Assembly: GCA_020831525.1 (NCBI GenBank)
Contig: JAFIGH010000026.1
Span: 1 to 53,476, forward strand
Source of the DNA: Opitutales bacterium
Lineage (GTDB): Bacteria > Verrucomicrobiota > Verrucomicrobiia > Opitutales > Oceanipulchritudinaceae
Direction of reading: 5' to 3'
Length of the DNA: 53,476 nt
Each line of letters starts with the position of its first letter. Position 1 is the first letter of the stretch. The notes beneath the pieces were generated by a model. The model ran no database searches. It saw nothing but the letters and a program-made list of their open reading frames with translations, and was not told the origin of the DNA. Both the position numbers and the translations under genes were made by a program. Shown in pieces: positions 32,533-41,805 of this stretch.

Positions 32533-33210
32533 ATGGCTCTGAACAACGGCAGGGAAGGATTTCACAAACCGGCGGGACGCCCGTTGGTCATCCGCATGGT
32601 GCTCGCCACGGTCATCATGACGCTCGCGATCATCTTCATCCTGCCTTTCACCCAGCTCCTCCAGACCGATCCGCGCGACATGCACCGCGTGCGCTCCATT
32701 GACATCGCGCCTCCTCCTCCTCCGCCTCCTCCTCCGGATCCCCCGCCGCCGGAGGAAGAACAGCAGGACCCGGACGTCGACGACCTCTCGACGCCGCCGC
32801 CGCCCATCTCCCTCAGCCAGCTCGAAGCCGCCCTCAACCCCGGCATCGGCGGCGCGCTCGGGCAGGCGGTTGACCTCGGTGCCTTCGGCGTCGCTCCCGA
32901 CGCCGCCGCCGAAATGCAGATTTTTCAGCTGGGCGACCTCGACCGCCGCCCGCAGCGCCTGCGCACAGTGACTCCCAGGTTTCCTCCAGAGTTCTCCGTG
33001 CGCGCATACCAAGGCACTGTGCGTGCCCGCATCATGATCGACGAGGAGGGCAACGTGACCGTCATGGAGATCGTTGAGTCGACACATCGCGAAGCCGTTC
33101 AGCCCGTGCGCCAGGCCCTTGCCCAGTGGCAGTTCGAGCCTCCCGTCCGCGACGGTCGGCCGGTGCGCGCCACATACATTCAACCCATCCCCTACGATTT
33201 CGCGAATTAG
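32533..33210 (+). CDS. tonB: TonB energy-transducing protein
   Basis: A 225-residue protein: an N-terminal membrane anchor (residues 18-42, LVIRMVLATVIMTLAIIFI), a Pro-rich stalk (nine consecutive prolines in IAPPPPPPPPPDPPPP, then EEEQQDPDVDD), and a C-terminal TonB domain (about 140-225, TPRFPPEFSVRAYQGTVRARIMIDEEGNVTVMEIVEST). It transmits energy from ExbB/ExbD to outer-membrane receptors. It starts 11 bp after exbD, in the same operon. Confidence 0.92.
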   Translation: MALNNGREGFHKPAGRPLVIRMVLATVIMTLAIIFILPFTQLLQTDPRDMHRVRSIDIAPPPPPPPPPDPPPPEEEQQDPDVDDLSTPPPPISLSQLEAALNPGIGGALGQAVDLGAFGVAPDAAAEMQIFQLGDLDRRPQRLRTVTPRFPPEFSVRAYQGTVRARIMIDEEGNVTVMEIVESTHREAVQPVRQALAQWQFEPPVRDGRPVRATYIQPIPYDFAN

Positions 33211-33216
33211 CCACCC

Positions 33217-34605
33217 ATGCAGTTCAAGACGACGCACCTTCTTCCAGCGCTGAAGCTGGCACTGTTTATTGGATTCTCGGGAATCCTCGCGGCTCCGGCG
33301 GCCCAGGCCCAGACGTATCCCCTGACCGAGAATTCCTGGGACAACCCTGAATTTGTTAAGCGGTTTCTCGGCAGCTACGGCATGCAGACCCGTCTTGAGC
33401 CGGAGCTTTCCCGCGAAGAAGGCGAACTCTTCCGCGAATTGGTCGAGATCATCCCCAACAATCCGCAGGAAGCCATCCGGCGGCTTCGGACGGCACGTAC
33501 GCGGGAGTCGAGCGCCGCGCTCGATTTTCTGCTTGCCAGTCTTCAACTCCAGGAGCGCCAACCGGATGAGGCTATCCGGAATTACGAGGAAGCCATCCGC
33601 AAGTTTCCCAATTTTCTGCGCGCCTACCGCAACCTCGGGCTCGCCCTTACGCAGGCGGGGCGTTATCAGGATGCAATCCCGCACCTCGTCAAAGCCATTG
33701 AGCTGGGCGACGGCGACGGCAATTCCTACGGATTGCTCGCCTATTGCTACCTGAACGTCGACCGCCCTCGTTCGGCGCTCGATGCCTACCGGATTGCCTA
33801 TGTCCTGCGTCCGGAGAACCGGGACTGGAAGATCGGCCTCGCGCAGGCACTAAACCTCACCGGAGAAAACGAACAAGCCGCCGCCGTGCTCAGCGAGCTG
33901 ATCGAAGCCGATCCCTCCAATCCGACCTTCTGGCTCACCCGCGCCAATGCTCTTCTCGCCAAGGGTGAGTCGGAAGACGCGGCAACCCATCTGGAGATGG
34001 TTCGCCGGATGGGCCGGGCCAATTCAGCCACCCACCGGCTCCTCGGAGACATCTATCTCTCTCAAGGTGTCAACCGGTTGGCCCGTGACAGTTACTTGCG
34101 CGCCATGGAGTCGCGTGACGACCGCGTCGCCGCGCCGGCCGCCATACGCGTCGTGGAAAACCTTGTCGCCTACGGCCTCTACGACGAGGCCCTTGATGTG
34201 GCGGCCCGGCTGGAGTCGGATTATGAACTCACGGATGCGCAGGAGGTCGAGGTGCTCAATCTCCGCGCCGAAATCGCTCTTGCCAAAGGTGAGGATGCCG
34301 AGGCCGCCCGAATTCTCGAAGAGGTTGTCGCGGTCGAGCCTCTTAACGGAAGCGCATTGCTCCTCCTTGCCGACTACCACGCGCGGCAGGATGACTTTGA
34401 AGAGGCCACCTTCTTTTTCGAGCGTGCCCGCAGCTTGGATGATTACCGTCCCGATGCGCTGGTGCAGCAGGCCCGCATGGAGGTGCGGCGGAGGAATTAC
34501 GGCGATGCGGTGCGGCTCCTGCAGGAAGCGCAGAGCATCCGGCCCCGTACGAACGTCGAAAACTACCTCAACGCCGTGCGCAACGCCTTCGAGTCGACGC
34601 GGTAG
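33217..34605 (+). CDS. Exported TPR-repeat protein
   Basis: A 462-residue protein with a signal peptide (to about residue 32, PAAQAQT) and a long array of tetratricopeptide repeats: DEAIRNYEEAIRKFPNFLRAYRNLGLALTQAG, YQDAIPHLVKAIELG, SALDAYRIAYVLRPENRDWK, QAAAVLSELIEADPSNPTFWL and others to the end. It should be a periplasmic scaffold. TPR proteins of this sort are part of many TonB2/TtpC operons, where they are required for function. It starts 6 bp after tonB, so it belongs to the operon. The specific partner is unknown. Confidence 0.88.
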   Translation: MQFKTTHLLPALKLALFIGFSGILAAPAAQAQTYPLTENSWDNPEFVKRFLGSYGMQTRLEPELSREEGELFRELVEIIPNNPQEAIRRLRTARTRESSAALDFLLASLQLQERQPDEAIRNYEEAIRKFPNFLRAYRNLGLALTQAGRYQDAIPHLVKAIELGDGDGNSYGLLAYCYLNVDRPRSALDAYRIAYVLRPENRDWKIGLAQALNLTGENEQAAAVLSELIEADPSNPTFWLTRANALLAKGESEDAATHLEMVRRMGRANSATHRLLGDIYLSQGVNRLARDSYLRAMESRDDRVAAPAAIRVVENLVAYGLYDEALDVAARLESDYELTDAQEVEVLNLRAEIALAKGEDAEAARILEEVVAVEPLNGSALLLLADYHARQDDFEEATFFFERARSLDDYRPDALVQQARMEVRRRNYGDAVRLLQEAQSIRPRTNVENYLNAVRNAFESTR

Positions 34606-34676
34606 GGGCAGGTCCAGCCGGGGTCGGAACCCTTTGGAGGTATTCCGGAACCGATGGACAATTCCCGCGACAAATC

Positions 34677-35615
34677 ATGTCTTGGCTTTTGAAATCGCAC
34701 AGCCGTCGGCTGCTTTCGATCCTCGTGGTGTGCACCGTCATCCTAGCGGGTTGTTCCTCGCCACAGGCAGACCGCCCATCGCCCGCAACCGCGCGTGAAA
34801 CCACTGAGCCCGCCCGGCAGTCGGAGGCGAGGGACGGCCTCTCCCTCTACGAACGCCGCCTCATGCGCATCCTCGAACGCGAGCGGGCTCTTAAAGCCCG
34901 CGCAATGGAGGCCGACGATCTCCTGGAGGGCGACCTGCGGCAGTCCTTTCAACGCATTGCCCGCGAATACGAATCCGTCATCGCCGACAACCCGCGCGAG
35001 GTCGAGCCGCTCCTTCTCTACGGCAAGTTTCTTGATTGGTTCGGAGACCGCGACGGTGCCCGCGATCAATTCATAACCGCCTACCGTCTCGCGCCCGAAA
35101 CCGCCGTCGTGCAGCAGCAACTAGGCGTCTACTTCGCGGAAGAGGGTGACTTCGGCCGCGCTCTCGCCCACTACCTCCGCGCCATCGAACTGGAACCTGA
35201 GCAAGCCGTCTACCACGCCGACCTCGGCGAACTGCTCTACGCTTTCTCTCCCGGCTTTATCCAGGAGAATATCTTCGATCCGGACACCATTGACGCGATG
35301 ATGCTCGAGGCCTTCCGCGAGGCGGCACGTCTTGAACCGGGCAGTCTCGTCTTCCAGTATCGCCTCGGCGAAGCATACTACGACGTCGACAACACACCGT
35401 GGAAAGAGGCACTCGACCACTGGGAGAACCTACAGCAACGTGACGACCTCACCAATATGCAGCGCGATGCCGTCCGCCTCCACCGCGCCCGCTGCCTCCA
35501 CGCCCTCCGCCGCCACGACGAAGCCGAGACCGTCGCCCTCGATGTTTCCCATGCCGACCTCCAGCAGACCCGCAATGATCTCCTCATCGAAATCCGCGTC
35601 GCCCGCGAAGACTGA
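34677..35615 (+). CDS. TPR-repeat lipoprotein
   Basis: A 312-residue lipoprotein: signal and lipobox LAGC (Cys26 in VILAGCSS). TPR units at about 95-185 (ADNPREVEPLLLYGKFLDWFGDRDGARDQFITAYRLAP, TAVVQQQLGVYFAEEGDFGRALAHYLRAIELEPEQ) and more to the C-terminus. It is probably anchored to the outer or inner membrane and works with the preceding TPR protein. It follows that gene by 71 bp in the same direction and is likely the last gene of the TonB operon. Confidence 0.85.
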   Translation: MSWLLKSHSRRLLSILVVCTVILAGCSSPQADRPSPATARETTEPARQSEARDGLSLYERRLMRILERERALKARAMEADDLLEGDLRQSFQRIAREYESVIADNPREVEPLLLYGKFLDWFGDRDGARDQFITAYRLAPETAVVQQQLGVYFAEEGDFGRALAHYLRAIELEPEQAVYHADLGELLYAFSPGFIQENIFDPDTIDAMMLEAFREAARLEPGSLVFQYRLGEAYYDVDNTPWKEALDHWENLQQRDDLTNMQRDAVRLHRARCLHALRRHDEAETVALDVSHADLQQTRNDLLIEIRVARED

Positions 35616-35695
35616 TCTCTCACTTTCCGTAACAGATATAATTAACAACGTAAATAATCATTGACAGTTCAAGGAATCCGGACAGGTTGGTGAGC

Positions 35696-36949
35696 ATGAA
35701 ACAGGGAAATGCTGAAGCTGCACGAACGGCGCTAGGAGAGGCGACGGGGGATTCGGAATTCTCCGGCGTTCCGTTCAGTGCCACGCTCCGGGTCCCTTGC
35801 AAGTCACGTCGTGTGCCGCGTGCGGTGGTGCCGGAGGGGCAGGACGGGTATTACCATGCGGTGAGCCGGATCAACGGACGGGCGTTTTTGCTGACGGACA
35901 CGCAGCGGGAGACATTCCGGGATCTGATGGGCCGTGTGGCGGGGTTCTGCGGGGTGGAGATCCTGACCTACTGCCTGATGGGGAATCACTTCCACCTGTT
36001 GGTGCGCGTGCCGGGGGAGGCGGGGGAGATTAATGACCGAGAACTGCTGCGGCGGGCGGGGCTTTTGTATGGCAGACCGACTGCGCGCAGCCGCCAGCCG
36101 TTGACGCTGGCGGGGATCCGGTCGGTGCTGGAAGGGGACAACGAAGCGGACCGTGACGCGATGCGTGAGCTGCTGATGGGGCGGATGGGGTCTCTGCCGA
36201 TGTTTGTGAAGATCCTCAAGCAGCGCTTTGCATTGCAATACAACCGTGAGAACGGGCGGCTTGGAACACTTTGGGAGGGTCCGTTCCGCAGTGTGCTTGT
36301 CGAGCCGACGCGTGCGGCGCTTTCCGTGGTGGGGGCGTATATCGACCTGAATCCGGTGCGGGCTGGAATGGTGGCGGACCCTGCGGACTACCGCTTCAGC
36401 GGCTACGGGAAGGCGATGGGGACGGGGAAGCCGACGGGACATGCACTGCTGCGACGTATGGTGCTGCTGGGGCGCTGGCGGACGGTGCCGGACGGTGATG
36501 GCGGCAAGAAGGAGCGGCGGACTTCAGCCGTCAGCCGCGGCGCGGCTTCGGAGAAGGCGGGTATCGCCGGTGGTTCCCCGGCAGGAGCGGACGGGTCCAG
36601 TGGTGCTGCGGAGCGTTGGACCAAGGCGGAGTTGAAGGCTGCCTTGGCGGAGTACCGTCGGCTATTGTATTGGGAGGGTGCGGGGCGGCGCAGGGCGGGA
36701 GACGGAGTGATCGAGCGTGAGCGGGTGGAGTCCGTTGTGAAGTCGGGTGGGAAGGTTGCGTTGCCGGAACTGCTACGCTGCCGGGTGCGCTACCTGACGG
36801 ACGGGGCGGTGATCGGGAGCAAGGGGTGGATCGAGGGCTGGATGCGGGAGCGGCAGGCGGCGCGCAAGACGCCGCCGAAGCGGATGCGCTTCGCGGACTG
36901 GGGCGGGCTTTGCAGTCTGCGCGACTTGAAGAAGGATGTGATCGGGTAG
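35696..36949 (+). CDS. REP-associated tyrosine transposase (RAYT, Y1_Tnp)
   Basis: A 417-residue protein with an N-terminal HUH (Y1_Tnp) nuclease domain. The start YYHAVSRINGRAFLLTD leads to the HUH motif GNHFHLLVRVP. The catalytic Tyr is likely in ALQYNRENGRLGTLWEGPFRSVLVE, followed by AYIDLNPVRAGM. The C-terminal part (LKAALAEYRRLLYWEGAG, VRYLTDGAVIGSKGWI) is an extra domain common in the longer RAYTs. These proteins nick REP/BIME hairpins and copy them. A near-identical C-terminus is present at the window start. The ATG at 35696 is preceded by in-frame TTG and GTG. No obvious paired REP hairpins were found at its flanks. Confidence 0.88.
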   Translation: MKQGNAEAARTALGEATGDSEFSGVPFSATLRVPCKSRRVPRAVVPEGQDGYYHAVSRINGRAFLLTDTQRETFRDLMGRVAGFCGVEILTYCLMGNHFHLLVRVPGEAGEINDRELLRRAGLLYGRPTARSRQPLTLAGIRSVLEGDNEADRDAMRELLMGRMGSLPMFVKILKQRFALQYNRENGRLGTLWEGPFRSVLVEPTRAALSVVGAYIDLNPVRAGMVADPADYRFSGYGKAMGTGKPTGHALLRRMVLLGRWRTVPDGDGGKKERRTSAVSRGAASEKAGIAGGSPAGADGSSGAAERWTKAELKAALAEYRRLLYWEGAGRRRAGDGVIERERVESVVKSGGKVALPELLRCRVRYLTDGAVIGSKGWIEGWMRERQAARKTPPKRMRFADWGGLCSLRDLKKDVIG

Positions 36950-37372
36950 CGGAGCGCAGGGGGAAGGTGGGCAAGAGAGGCTGTTCTTGGCGATTCAGCA
37001 GACGGCTCGTATGCCTGTCATGTAAGTGGCTGCGACGATGGGCGGTATAAGGAGCAGGGCAGAAGTGCCGCGAGGAGAGGCCGGTTTCAGTTCTCGCACC
37101 TACTCTGCGGGCTCAGGCCGGACTACGATTCGCCCGCCGTTTCGGAAGAACGCCGGCGAGCGATTTGGGGAGGCCGATGCCTTTGCCATCGAACAAGAGC
37201 TACGGAACCAGATCTCCACAGTTGAATCTTCGCGATCCGCGTCCGTCTTTTCACCTGCAACGACTTGTCCGCTCCGCGCAACGCACCTTTCCGCTGCCCA
37301 TTCGGGATTGCCTAAGCCGTTTTGCTCTCAAGTCTTAATGCTTCTCATCGACGCTCAACTACGCCAATCAAG
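36950..37372. other. Intergenic region after the RAYT gene
   Basis: About 420 bases without a convincing gene. The frame open at 37026-37376 shows no family features. No clear REP-like inverted repeat or terminator could be recognised by eye. Confidence 0.4.
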
Positions 37373-38314
37373 ATGAAGTTTCCGAAAGTCTCCCCGCAGT
37401 ATCTACCACGGCTTCTGTCCGGACGAAAAGGCAGAGTTGCCGCCGTTCTCGATACGGACACCTACAACGAGGTCGACGACCAATTCGCCCTCGCCCATGC
37501 GGTCCTTTCTCCGGACAAGATCGACCTCCAGGCTGTTTATGCCGCCCCATTTTTCAACTTCCGGTCGACAGATCCCGGCGAGGGGATGGAGAAGAGTTTT
37601 TGTGAGATCCACCGTATCCTAAAACTCATGGGCCGTGACGGCAGTTGTCCCGTCTTCCGCGGATCACGATCTTACCTGCCCGCGCCGGATTCTCCGGTGA
37701 AAAGCGCCGCCGCTCAGGACCTTGTTGCGCGGGCGCAGAATTGCCGGCCGTCAAAGCCGCTCTACGTCCTTGCGATTGGTGCGCTCACCAATGTAGCCAG
37801 TGCGATCCTTCTCGAACCCTCCATCGTCAAGCGGATCGTTGTCGTCTTTTTGGGCGGCCATTCGTTCTGGCACCGCGCGGCACGCGAATTCAATCTCGGT
37901 CAGGACATCCCCGCCTCGCAGTTGCTCTTTGACTGCGGTGTTCCCGTTATCCATGTCCCTTGCCTGCACGTTGCCTCCCACCTTGTGACCACTGTCCACG
38001 AAGTGCAGCACTTCCTCGGCGGCCGGAATCCATTGTGTGACTACCTTGTCTCCATTGTGCGCGAGTACGAGGAGCAGACCAGTGAAGACCCCGGGAAACG
38101 AAAAGCGTGGTCGAAGGTAATCTGGGACATCGCGGTCACCGCATGGCTTGCCTGTCCCGAAGCGTTCCGCACCGAGATCGTACACAGTCCTGTCCTGACC
38201 GACAACTGCACGTGGAGCTTTGACCGCTCCCGCCATCTCATCGCACAGGTCTCCTGGCTCGACCGCGACCGCATTTTCGGCGATGTCTTTGCGAAGCTTG
38301 CGCAGTTACGCTGA
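37373..38314 (+). CDS. Inosine/uridine-preferring nucleoside hydrolase family protein
   Basis: A 313-residue member of the IUNH family, which hydrolyses the N-glycosidic bond of nucleosides. The calcium-binding aspartate motif is DTDTYNEVDDQFALAHAV (about 27-44). Further family features are KPLYVLAIGALTNVASAIL, VVFLGGHSF, and the C-terminal DIAVTAWLACPEAF. The start ATG at 37373 sits next to the family N-terminus; upstream codons add nothing. The DTDTxNExDDQFAI form is the subtype seen in a subset of hydrolases of uncertain substrate, so the nucleoside specificity is not known. It stands alone after the RAYT gene. Confidence 0.85.
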   Translation: MKFPKVSPQYLPRLLSGRKGRVAAVLDTDTYNEVDDQFALAHAVLSPDKIDLQAVYAAPFFNFRSTDPGEGMEKSFCEIHRILKLMGRDGSCPVFRGSRSYLPAPDSPVKSAAAQDLVARAQNCRPSKPLYVLAIGALTNVASAILLEPSIVKRIVVVFLGGHSFWHRAAREFNLGQDIPASQLLFDCGVPVIHVPCLHVASHLVTTVHEVQHFLGGRNPLCDYLVSIVREYEEQTSEDPGKRKAWSKVIWDIAVTAWLACPEAFRTEIVHSPVLTDNCTWSFDRSRHLIAQVSWLDRDRIFGDVFAKLAQLR

Positions 38315-38440
38315 GTCGTTTCCAGACTGCCGGGGGCCTGCGCGGGGCGACCGCTCCAGCGCAGTTGTCCGTTGGCGGAAAGCGAGATTTGCGGCGAAGT
38401 CCGCTTGAACCGGGGAGCGGAACGGGTTGAATTTCGGGGG

Positions 38441-39043
38441 ATGCGCTGGTTTGGAGGAGGTCTGGAGCTGGAGGCGGGAACGGGGCGGGTACTTCGCCTG
38501 CCGGAGGTTTCCATGGCGGGGACGGTGTTCGCGGAGATTGAGCGAAGCCGGGCGCACCTGCGGGTGTGGATGCCTTGGCTGGACGGTACCCGCACGGTGC
38601 GGGATACGCGGCGGTTTCTGGAGGCGAATGCGGTGGCATTCCGGAAGGGAGGGGGGTTCAGCCTCGCGGTGCTAGAGGACGGACGCTTCGCCGGTATGGT
38701 GGGCTTTCACGGGTTCGACACGACGAACCGCGTGACGAGCCTTGGCTACTGGCTGGGGCAGGCGTTTTGCGGGCGCGGGCTGATGACAGCGGCTGTGCAG
38801 GCGGCTGCGCGGTATGCGTTTGAGCAGCGGCGAATGAACCGTGTGGTGATCCGGTGTGCGACGGGCAATTCGGCTAGCCGGGGCGTGGCGGAGCGGCTCG
38901 GTTTCACGCACGAGGGGACCCACCGCGAGGCAGAATGGCTTTACGACCATTTTGTGGATTTGGAGGTTTACGCCCTGCTGCGGCGGGAGTGGGTGCTCGG
39001 CGTTGACGGCGGCGCAGGGGGCGTGCAGGGTGGGCGCGTATGA
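38441..39043 (+). CDS. GNAT family N-acetyltransferase (RimJ/RimL-like)
   Basis: A 200-residue acetyltransferase that uses acetyl-CoA. The core has IERSRAHLRVWMPWLDGT near the start, SLGYWLGQAFCGRGLMTAAVQAAARYAFEQ (the acetyl-CoA-binding GRGLM motif) and NRVVIRCATGNSASRGVAERLGFTHEGTHREAEW. The pattern is that of RimL and ribosomal protein Ser acetyltransferases. An upstream TTG frame start exists at 38372; ATG 38441 fits the domain. It overlaps the next gene by 4 bp (ATGA). Its role next to ExbD/TonB-like genes is unclear. Confidence 0.88.
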   Translation: MRWFGGGLELEAGTGRVLRLPEVSMAGTVFAEIERSRAHLRVWMPWLDGTRTVRDTRRFLEANAVAFRKGGGFSLAVLEDGRFAGMVGFHGFDTTNRVTSLGYWLGQAFCGRGLMTAAVQAAARYAFEQRRMNRVVIRCATGNSASRGVAERLGFTHEGTHREAEWLYDHFVDLEVYALLRREWVLGVDGGAGGVQGGRV

Positions 39044-39567
39044 GGGATGGAGAGAATGTTGTGCGCACGGTCGACGGGCGGCGCGTGGTTGCCATGCCCG
39101 GAAGCATAACGCGGCCGCTTGATTTCCGTGCCCTGACCCGCGTTCGGCCCGGGGTTGGTTTTGACGCCGTTCCGCTGCTGGATGTGATTTTGGTGTTTGT
39201 GCTTCTTGCGCTGGGAAGTTCGCGGTTTCTCTTTTCTCCGGGCATGGATGTCGACCTTGCGCAGATTCCGGTCGGCGCCGGCGGGGGCACTGCGCCGCCC
39301 GCGGTGCTCACAGTCATGCCAAACGAGCAGTTTTTCCTTGAAGGGCTGAAGATTCCGCGCGCGGCGCTGGGCGCGACATTGGCGGCCCACGCGGAGCGGT
39401 TGCCGGAGTCGGAGCGCAGCCTTTTGCTCAAGATCGACAAGCGCACGGCTCTGGAGGAGACCTTTGCCATTCTTGCGGAGGCGCGTATGGCGGGATTCGC
39501 CAGTGTTCGCATTGCGGGGGAGGAACGCCGGGATGAACTGAAGGGGTTCCGGGAGGGCATGCCTTGA
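39040..39567 (+). CDS. ExbD/TolR-like protein
   Basis: A 175-residue protein with a transmembrane helix carrying the ExbD-type Asp: VPLLDVILVFVLLALGSSRF (residues about 43-62). A periplasmic domain follows (ALGATLAAHAERLPESERSLLLKIDKRTALEETFAILAEARMAGFASVRIAG), like the ExbD/TolR C-terminal fold. The N-terminal 40 residues are longer than in typical ExbD. It overlaps the GNAT gene and the next gene (TTGA), so the three are probably translated together. No ExbB gene is adjacent, so the motor partner is elsewhere. Confidence 0.75.
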   Translation: MRDGENVVRTVDGRRVVAMPGSITRPLDFRALTRVRPGVGFDAVPLLDVILVFVLLALGSSRFLFSPGMDVDLAQIPVGAGGGTAPPAVLTVMPNEQFFLEGLKIPRAALGATLAAHAERLPESERSLLLKIDKRTALEETFAILAEARMAGFASVRIAGEERRDELKGFREGMP

Positions 39568-40313
39568 GCGGCGCGGCAGCCATTTTGCAGCGCCTGCGGC
39601 CGACTCCGCTTGCGCTCACGGCTATCCTCGGAGGAACGGCGGTGCACGCGCTTGCCATCGTGCTCGTGCGAGTACCCGATCCCGCGCCGGCGCCCGCCGC
39701 GCCGGCTCCGTTTGTGCGCTGGGCGGAGGACGCCGGGGAGGACGCCCGTGTGCGGGAGCAGGCGATGCTCTTTGATTCCGCGCCTCTGTTTGTGCCGACT
39801 GCCTGGAATTCAGCGAGCGCGATTGACGGTGTGGCAAGCCTTGAGGAGCAGGCGGAGTTGTATGGTGTCTTCCCTCCGCGTCTGCGGATCGACGAGGCGG
39901 AGGCACCCACGGCCGAAATCGCCGCCCGCTTCCGCCCGCCCGCCGTCGATGCGCTGCGCGATATGCGCATGCTGCGCGGCACCGAGGGCTTCGGCAAAGG
40001 CGCGGAAGCGGGCTACACAGTGCCCGGACCGCGGGCGGTTCGCATTCTCGTCGAGCCCATGGCGGGCGGCGCGGCGACCGGGGAGCAGCGCCTGGAACTG
40101 CCGGATGAAATCGCCACGGCGATTCCGGGCGGGCTGTGGGAGACTCCGGTGTTCTTTATCGATGCCGGGCTGACCGGCGTGGTGGGGGTTCCTGTGATGG
40201 CGCGTTCGTCGGGGATCGAGGAGCTTGACGCGGGGTTGCGGCGCCATCTTGCCGGAGCGGAGTTCGCGCGGCGGCTGGCGGCCGGTTATTACCGTGTGAC
40301 GCTCGTCCCGTGA
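39564..40313 (+). CDS. TonB-like membrane-anchored protein
   Basis: A 249-residue protein that probably starts with TTG at 39564, overlapping the ExbD-like stop. An N-terminal anchor (about 17-36, LALTAILGGTAVHALAIVLV) and a Pro/Ala-rich segment (PDPAPAPAAPAPF) lead to a soluble region. The last 60 residues (PVFFIDAGLTGVVGVPVMARSSGIEELDAGLRRHL, YYRVTLVP) have the pattern of a TonB C-terminal domain (GxVxxVxVxxSSGxxxLD). Together with the previous gene this looks like a second, incomplete TonB-type unit. Family assignment is tentative. Confidence 0.6.
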   Translation: MSGAAAILQRLRPTPLALTAILGGTAVHALAIVLVRVPDPAPAPAAPAPFVRWAEDAGEDARVREQAMLFDSAPLFVPTAWNSASAIDGVASLEEQAELYGVFPPRLRIDEAEAPTAEIAARFRPPAVDALRDMRMLRGTEGFGKGAEAGYTVPGPRAVRILVEPMAGGAATGEQRLELPDEIATAIPGGLWETPVFFIDAGLTGVVGVPVMARSSGIEELDAGLRRHLAGAEFARRLAAGYYRVTLVP

Positions 40314-40337
40314 GGCGTGGCCGCCGGCCTTCACGGG
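40307..40337 (+). terminator. Stem-loop after the TonB-like gene
   Basis: CCCGTGAGGC (40307-40316, including the stop codon) pairs with GCCTTCACGGG (40327-40337) with one bulge. No strong T-run follows immediately, so it is a moderate terminator candidate. Confidence 0.45.
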
Positions 40338-40384
40338 GCGCGGGCGGGACTGTGAAAAGGGCTTGTTTTTCGTGGCAAAAGTGC

Positions 40385-40414
40385 TTGACCCGAAAATTCC
40401 GCACCCTCAATGTT
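40385..40414 (+). promoter_or_regulatory. Candidate promoter of the tRNA-tuf-rpoBC cluster
   Basis: TTGACC (40385-40390) is a good -35 element; AATGTT (40409-40414) at 18-base spacing is a poor -10. TATGAT at 40448-40453 is a better -10 but would begin transcription too close to the tRNA 5' end. The assignment is tentative. Confidence 0.35.
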
Positions 40415-40460
40415 CGCCGCTTTGCTTCAAAACCAATCCCCTGAATTTATGATTCGGAAG

Positions 40461-40536
<76 letters not shown>

Positions 40537-40592
40537 TTTCGTAGTTCCGGGTTTCTTTCAAACCGCGTTACACCACAAATACTAAACAACTC

Positions 40593-41783
40593 ATGTCTAA
40601 AAAGCAGTTCGAGCGTACCAAGCCGCACGTCAACGTCGGCACCATCGGCCACATTGACCATGGCAAGACGACCCTGACGACGTCGATCTTGAAGGTCCAG
40701 TCCGACAAGGGGCTGGCCCAGTTCAAGTCCTATGCGGATATCGCCAAGGGCGGCACGGTCCGCGACGAGACCAAGACGGTCACGATCGCGGTCGCGCACG
40801 TCGAGTATGAATCCGAGAAGCGTCACTACGCCCACGTGGACTGCCCGGGCCACGCGGACTTCGTGAAGAACATGATCACGGGCGCGGCCCAGATGGACGG
40901 TGCTATCCTCGTGGTGAGTGCGGCGGACGGACCTATGCCGCAGACGCGCGAGCATATCCTTCTCGCCCGCCAGGTCGGCGTGCCCAAGATTGTGGTTTTC
41001 CTCAACAAGGTCGACCTTCTCGACGACGAGGAGCTTCTCGAACTCGTCGAGATCGAGGTCCGCGACCTTCTCTCAAAGTACCAGTACGACGGCGACAATG
41101 CCCGTGTCGTGCGCGGTTCCGCTCTCGGCGCGCTCAACGGCGAGCAGCAGTGGGTCGACTCCATCGGCGAACTGATGACTGCGATCGACGAAGAGATCCC
41201 CGAGCCTCAGCGCGAGACCGACAAGCCTTTCCTCATGTCCGTCGAAGACGTCTTCTCCATCACCGGCCGCGGCACGGTGGCGACAGGCCGCATCGAGCGC
41301 GGTGTCGTCAAGGTGGGCGAAGAAATCGAGATCGTCGGCCTTACCGACACCCGCAAGAGTGTCGTGACCGGCGTGGAAATGTTCCGCAAGCTTCTCGACC
41401 AAGGCCAGGCCGGCGACAACGTCGGAGTGCTCCTCCGTGGTGTCGCGAAGGACGAAATCGAGCGCGGCCACGTGCTTGCCAAGCCCGGCAGCATTACGCC
41501 CCACGTTAAGGGCAAGGCCGAGATCTACGTTCTCACCAAGGAAGAAGGCGGTCGCCACACGCCGTTCTTCTCCGGCTACCGCCCGCAGTTCTACTTCCGC
41601 ACTACGGATGTCACCGGCATCATGACGCTGCCGGAAGGCGTTGAGATGGTCATGCCGGGGGACAACCTCGCGGTGGACATCGCCCTCCAGAAGCCGATTG
41701 CCATGGAGGCCGGCCAGCGCTTCGCCATCCGCGAAGGCGGCCGCACCATTGGCGCCGGCCGGATCACCGAAGTCACGGAGTAA
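40593..41783 (+). CDS. tuf: Elongation factor Tu
   Basis: A 396-residue translation elongation factor that brings aminoacyl-tRNA to the ribosome as a GTP complex. G-domain motifs: [11 protein letters not shown] (residues about 19-29), [27 protein letters not shown] and GSALGAL; domain [20 protein letters not shown]; domain [24 protein letters not shown]. The length is normal. It lies between tRNA-Thr and tRNA-Trp, leading to secE, the canonical arrangement of the tufB-secE-nusG-rpoBC cluster. Confidence 0.98.
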   Translation: MSKKQFERTKPHVNVGTIGHIDHGKTTLTTSILKVQSDKGLAQFKSYADIAKGGTVRDETKTVTIAVAHVEYESEKRHYAHVDCPGHADFVKNMITGAAQMDGAILVVSAADGPMPQTREHILLARQVGVPKIVVFLNKVDLLDDEELLELVEIEVRDLLSKYQYDGDNARVVRGSALGALNGEQQWVDSIGELMTAIDEEIPEPQRETDKPFLMSVEDVFSITGRGTVATGRIERGVVKVGEEIEIVGLTDTRKSVVTGVEMFRKLLDQGQAGDNVGVLLRGVAKDEIERGHVLAKPGSITPHVKGKAEIYVLTKEEGGRHTPFFSGYRPQFYFRTTDVTGIMTLPEGVEMVMPGDNLAVDIALQKPIAMEAGQRFAIREGGRTIGAGRITEVTE

Positions 41784-41805
41784 GCTTGACATTCTTTCAC
41801 TGGTT

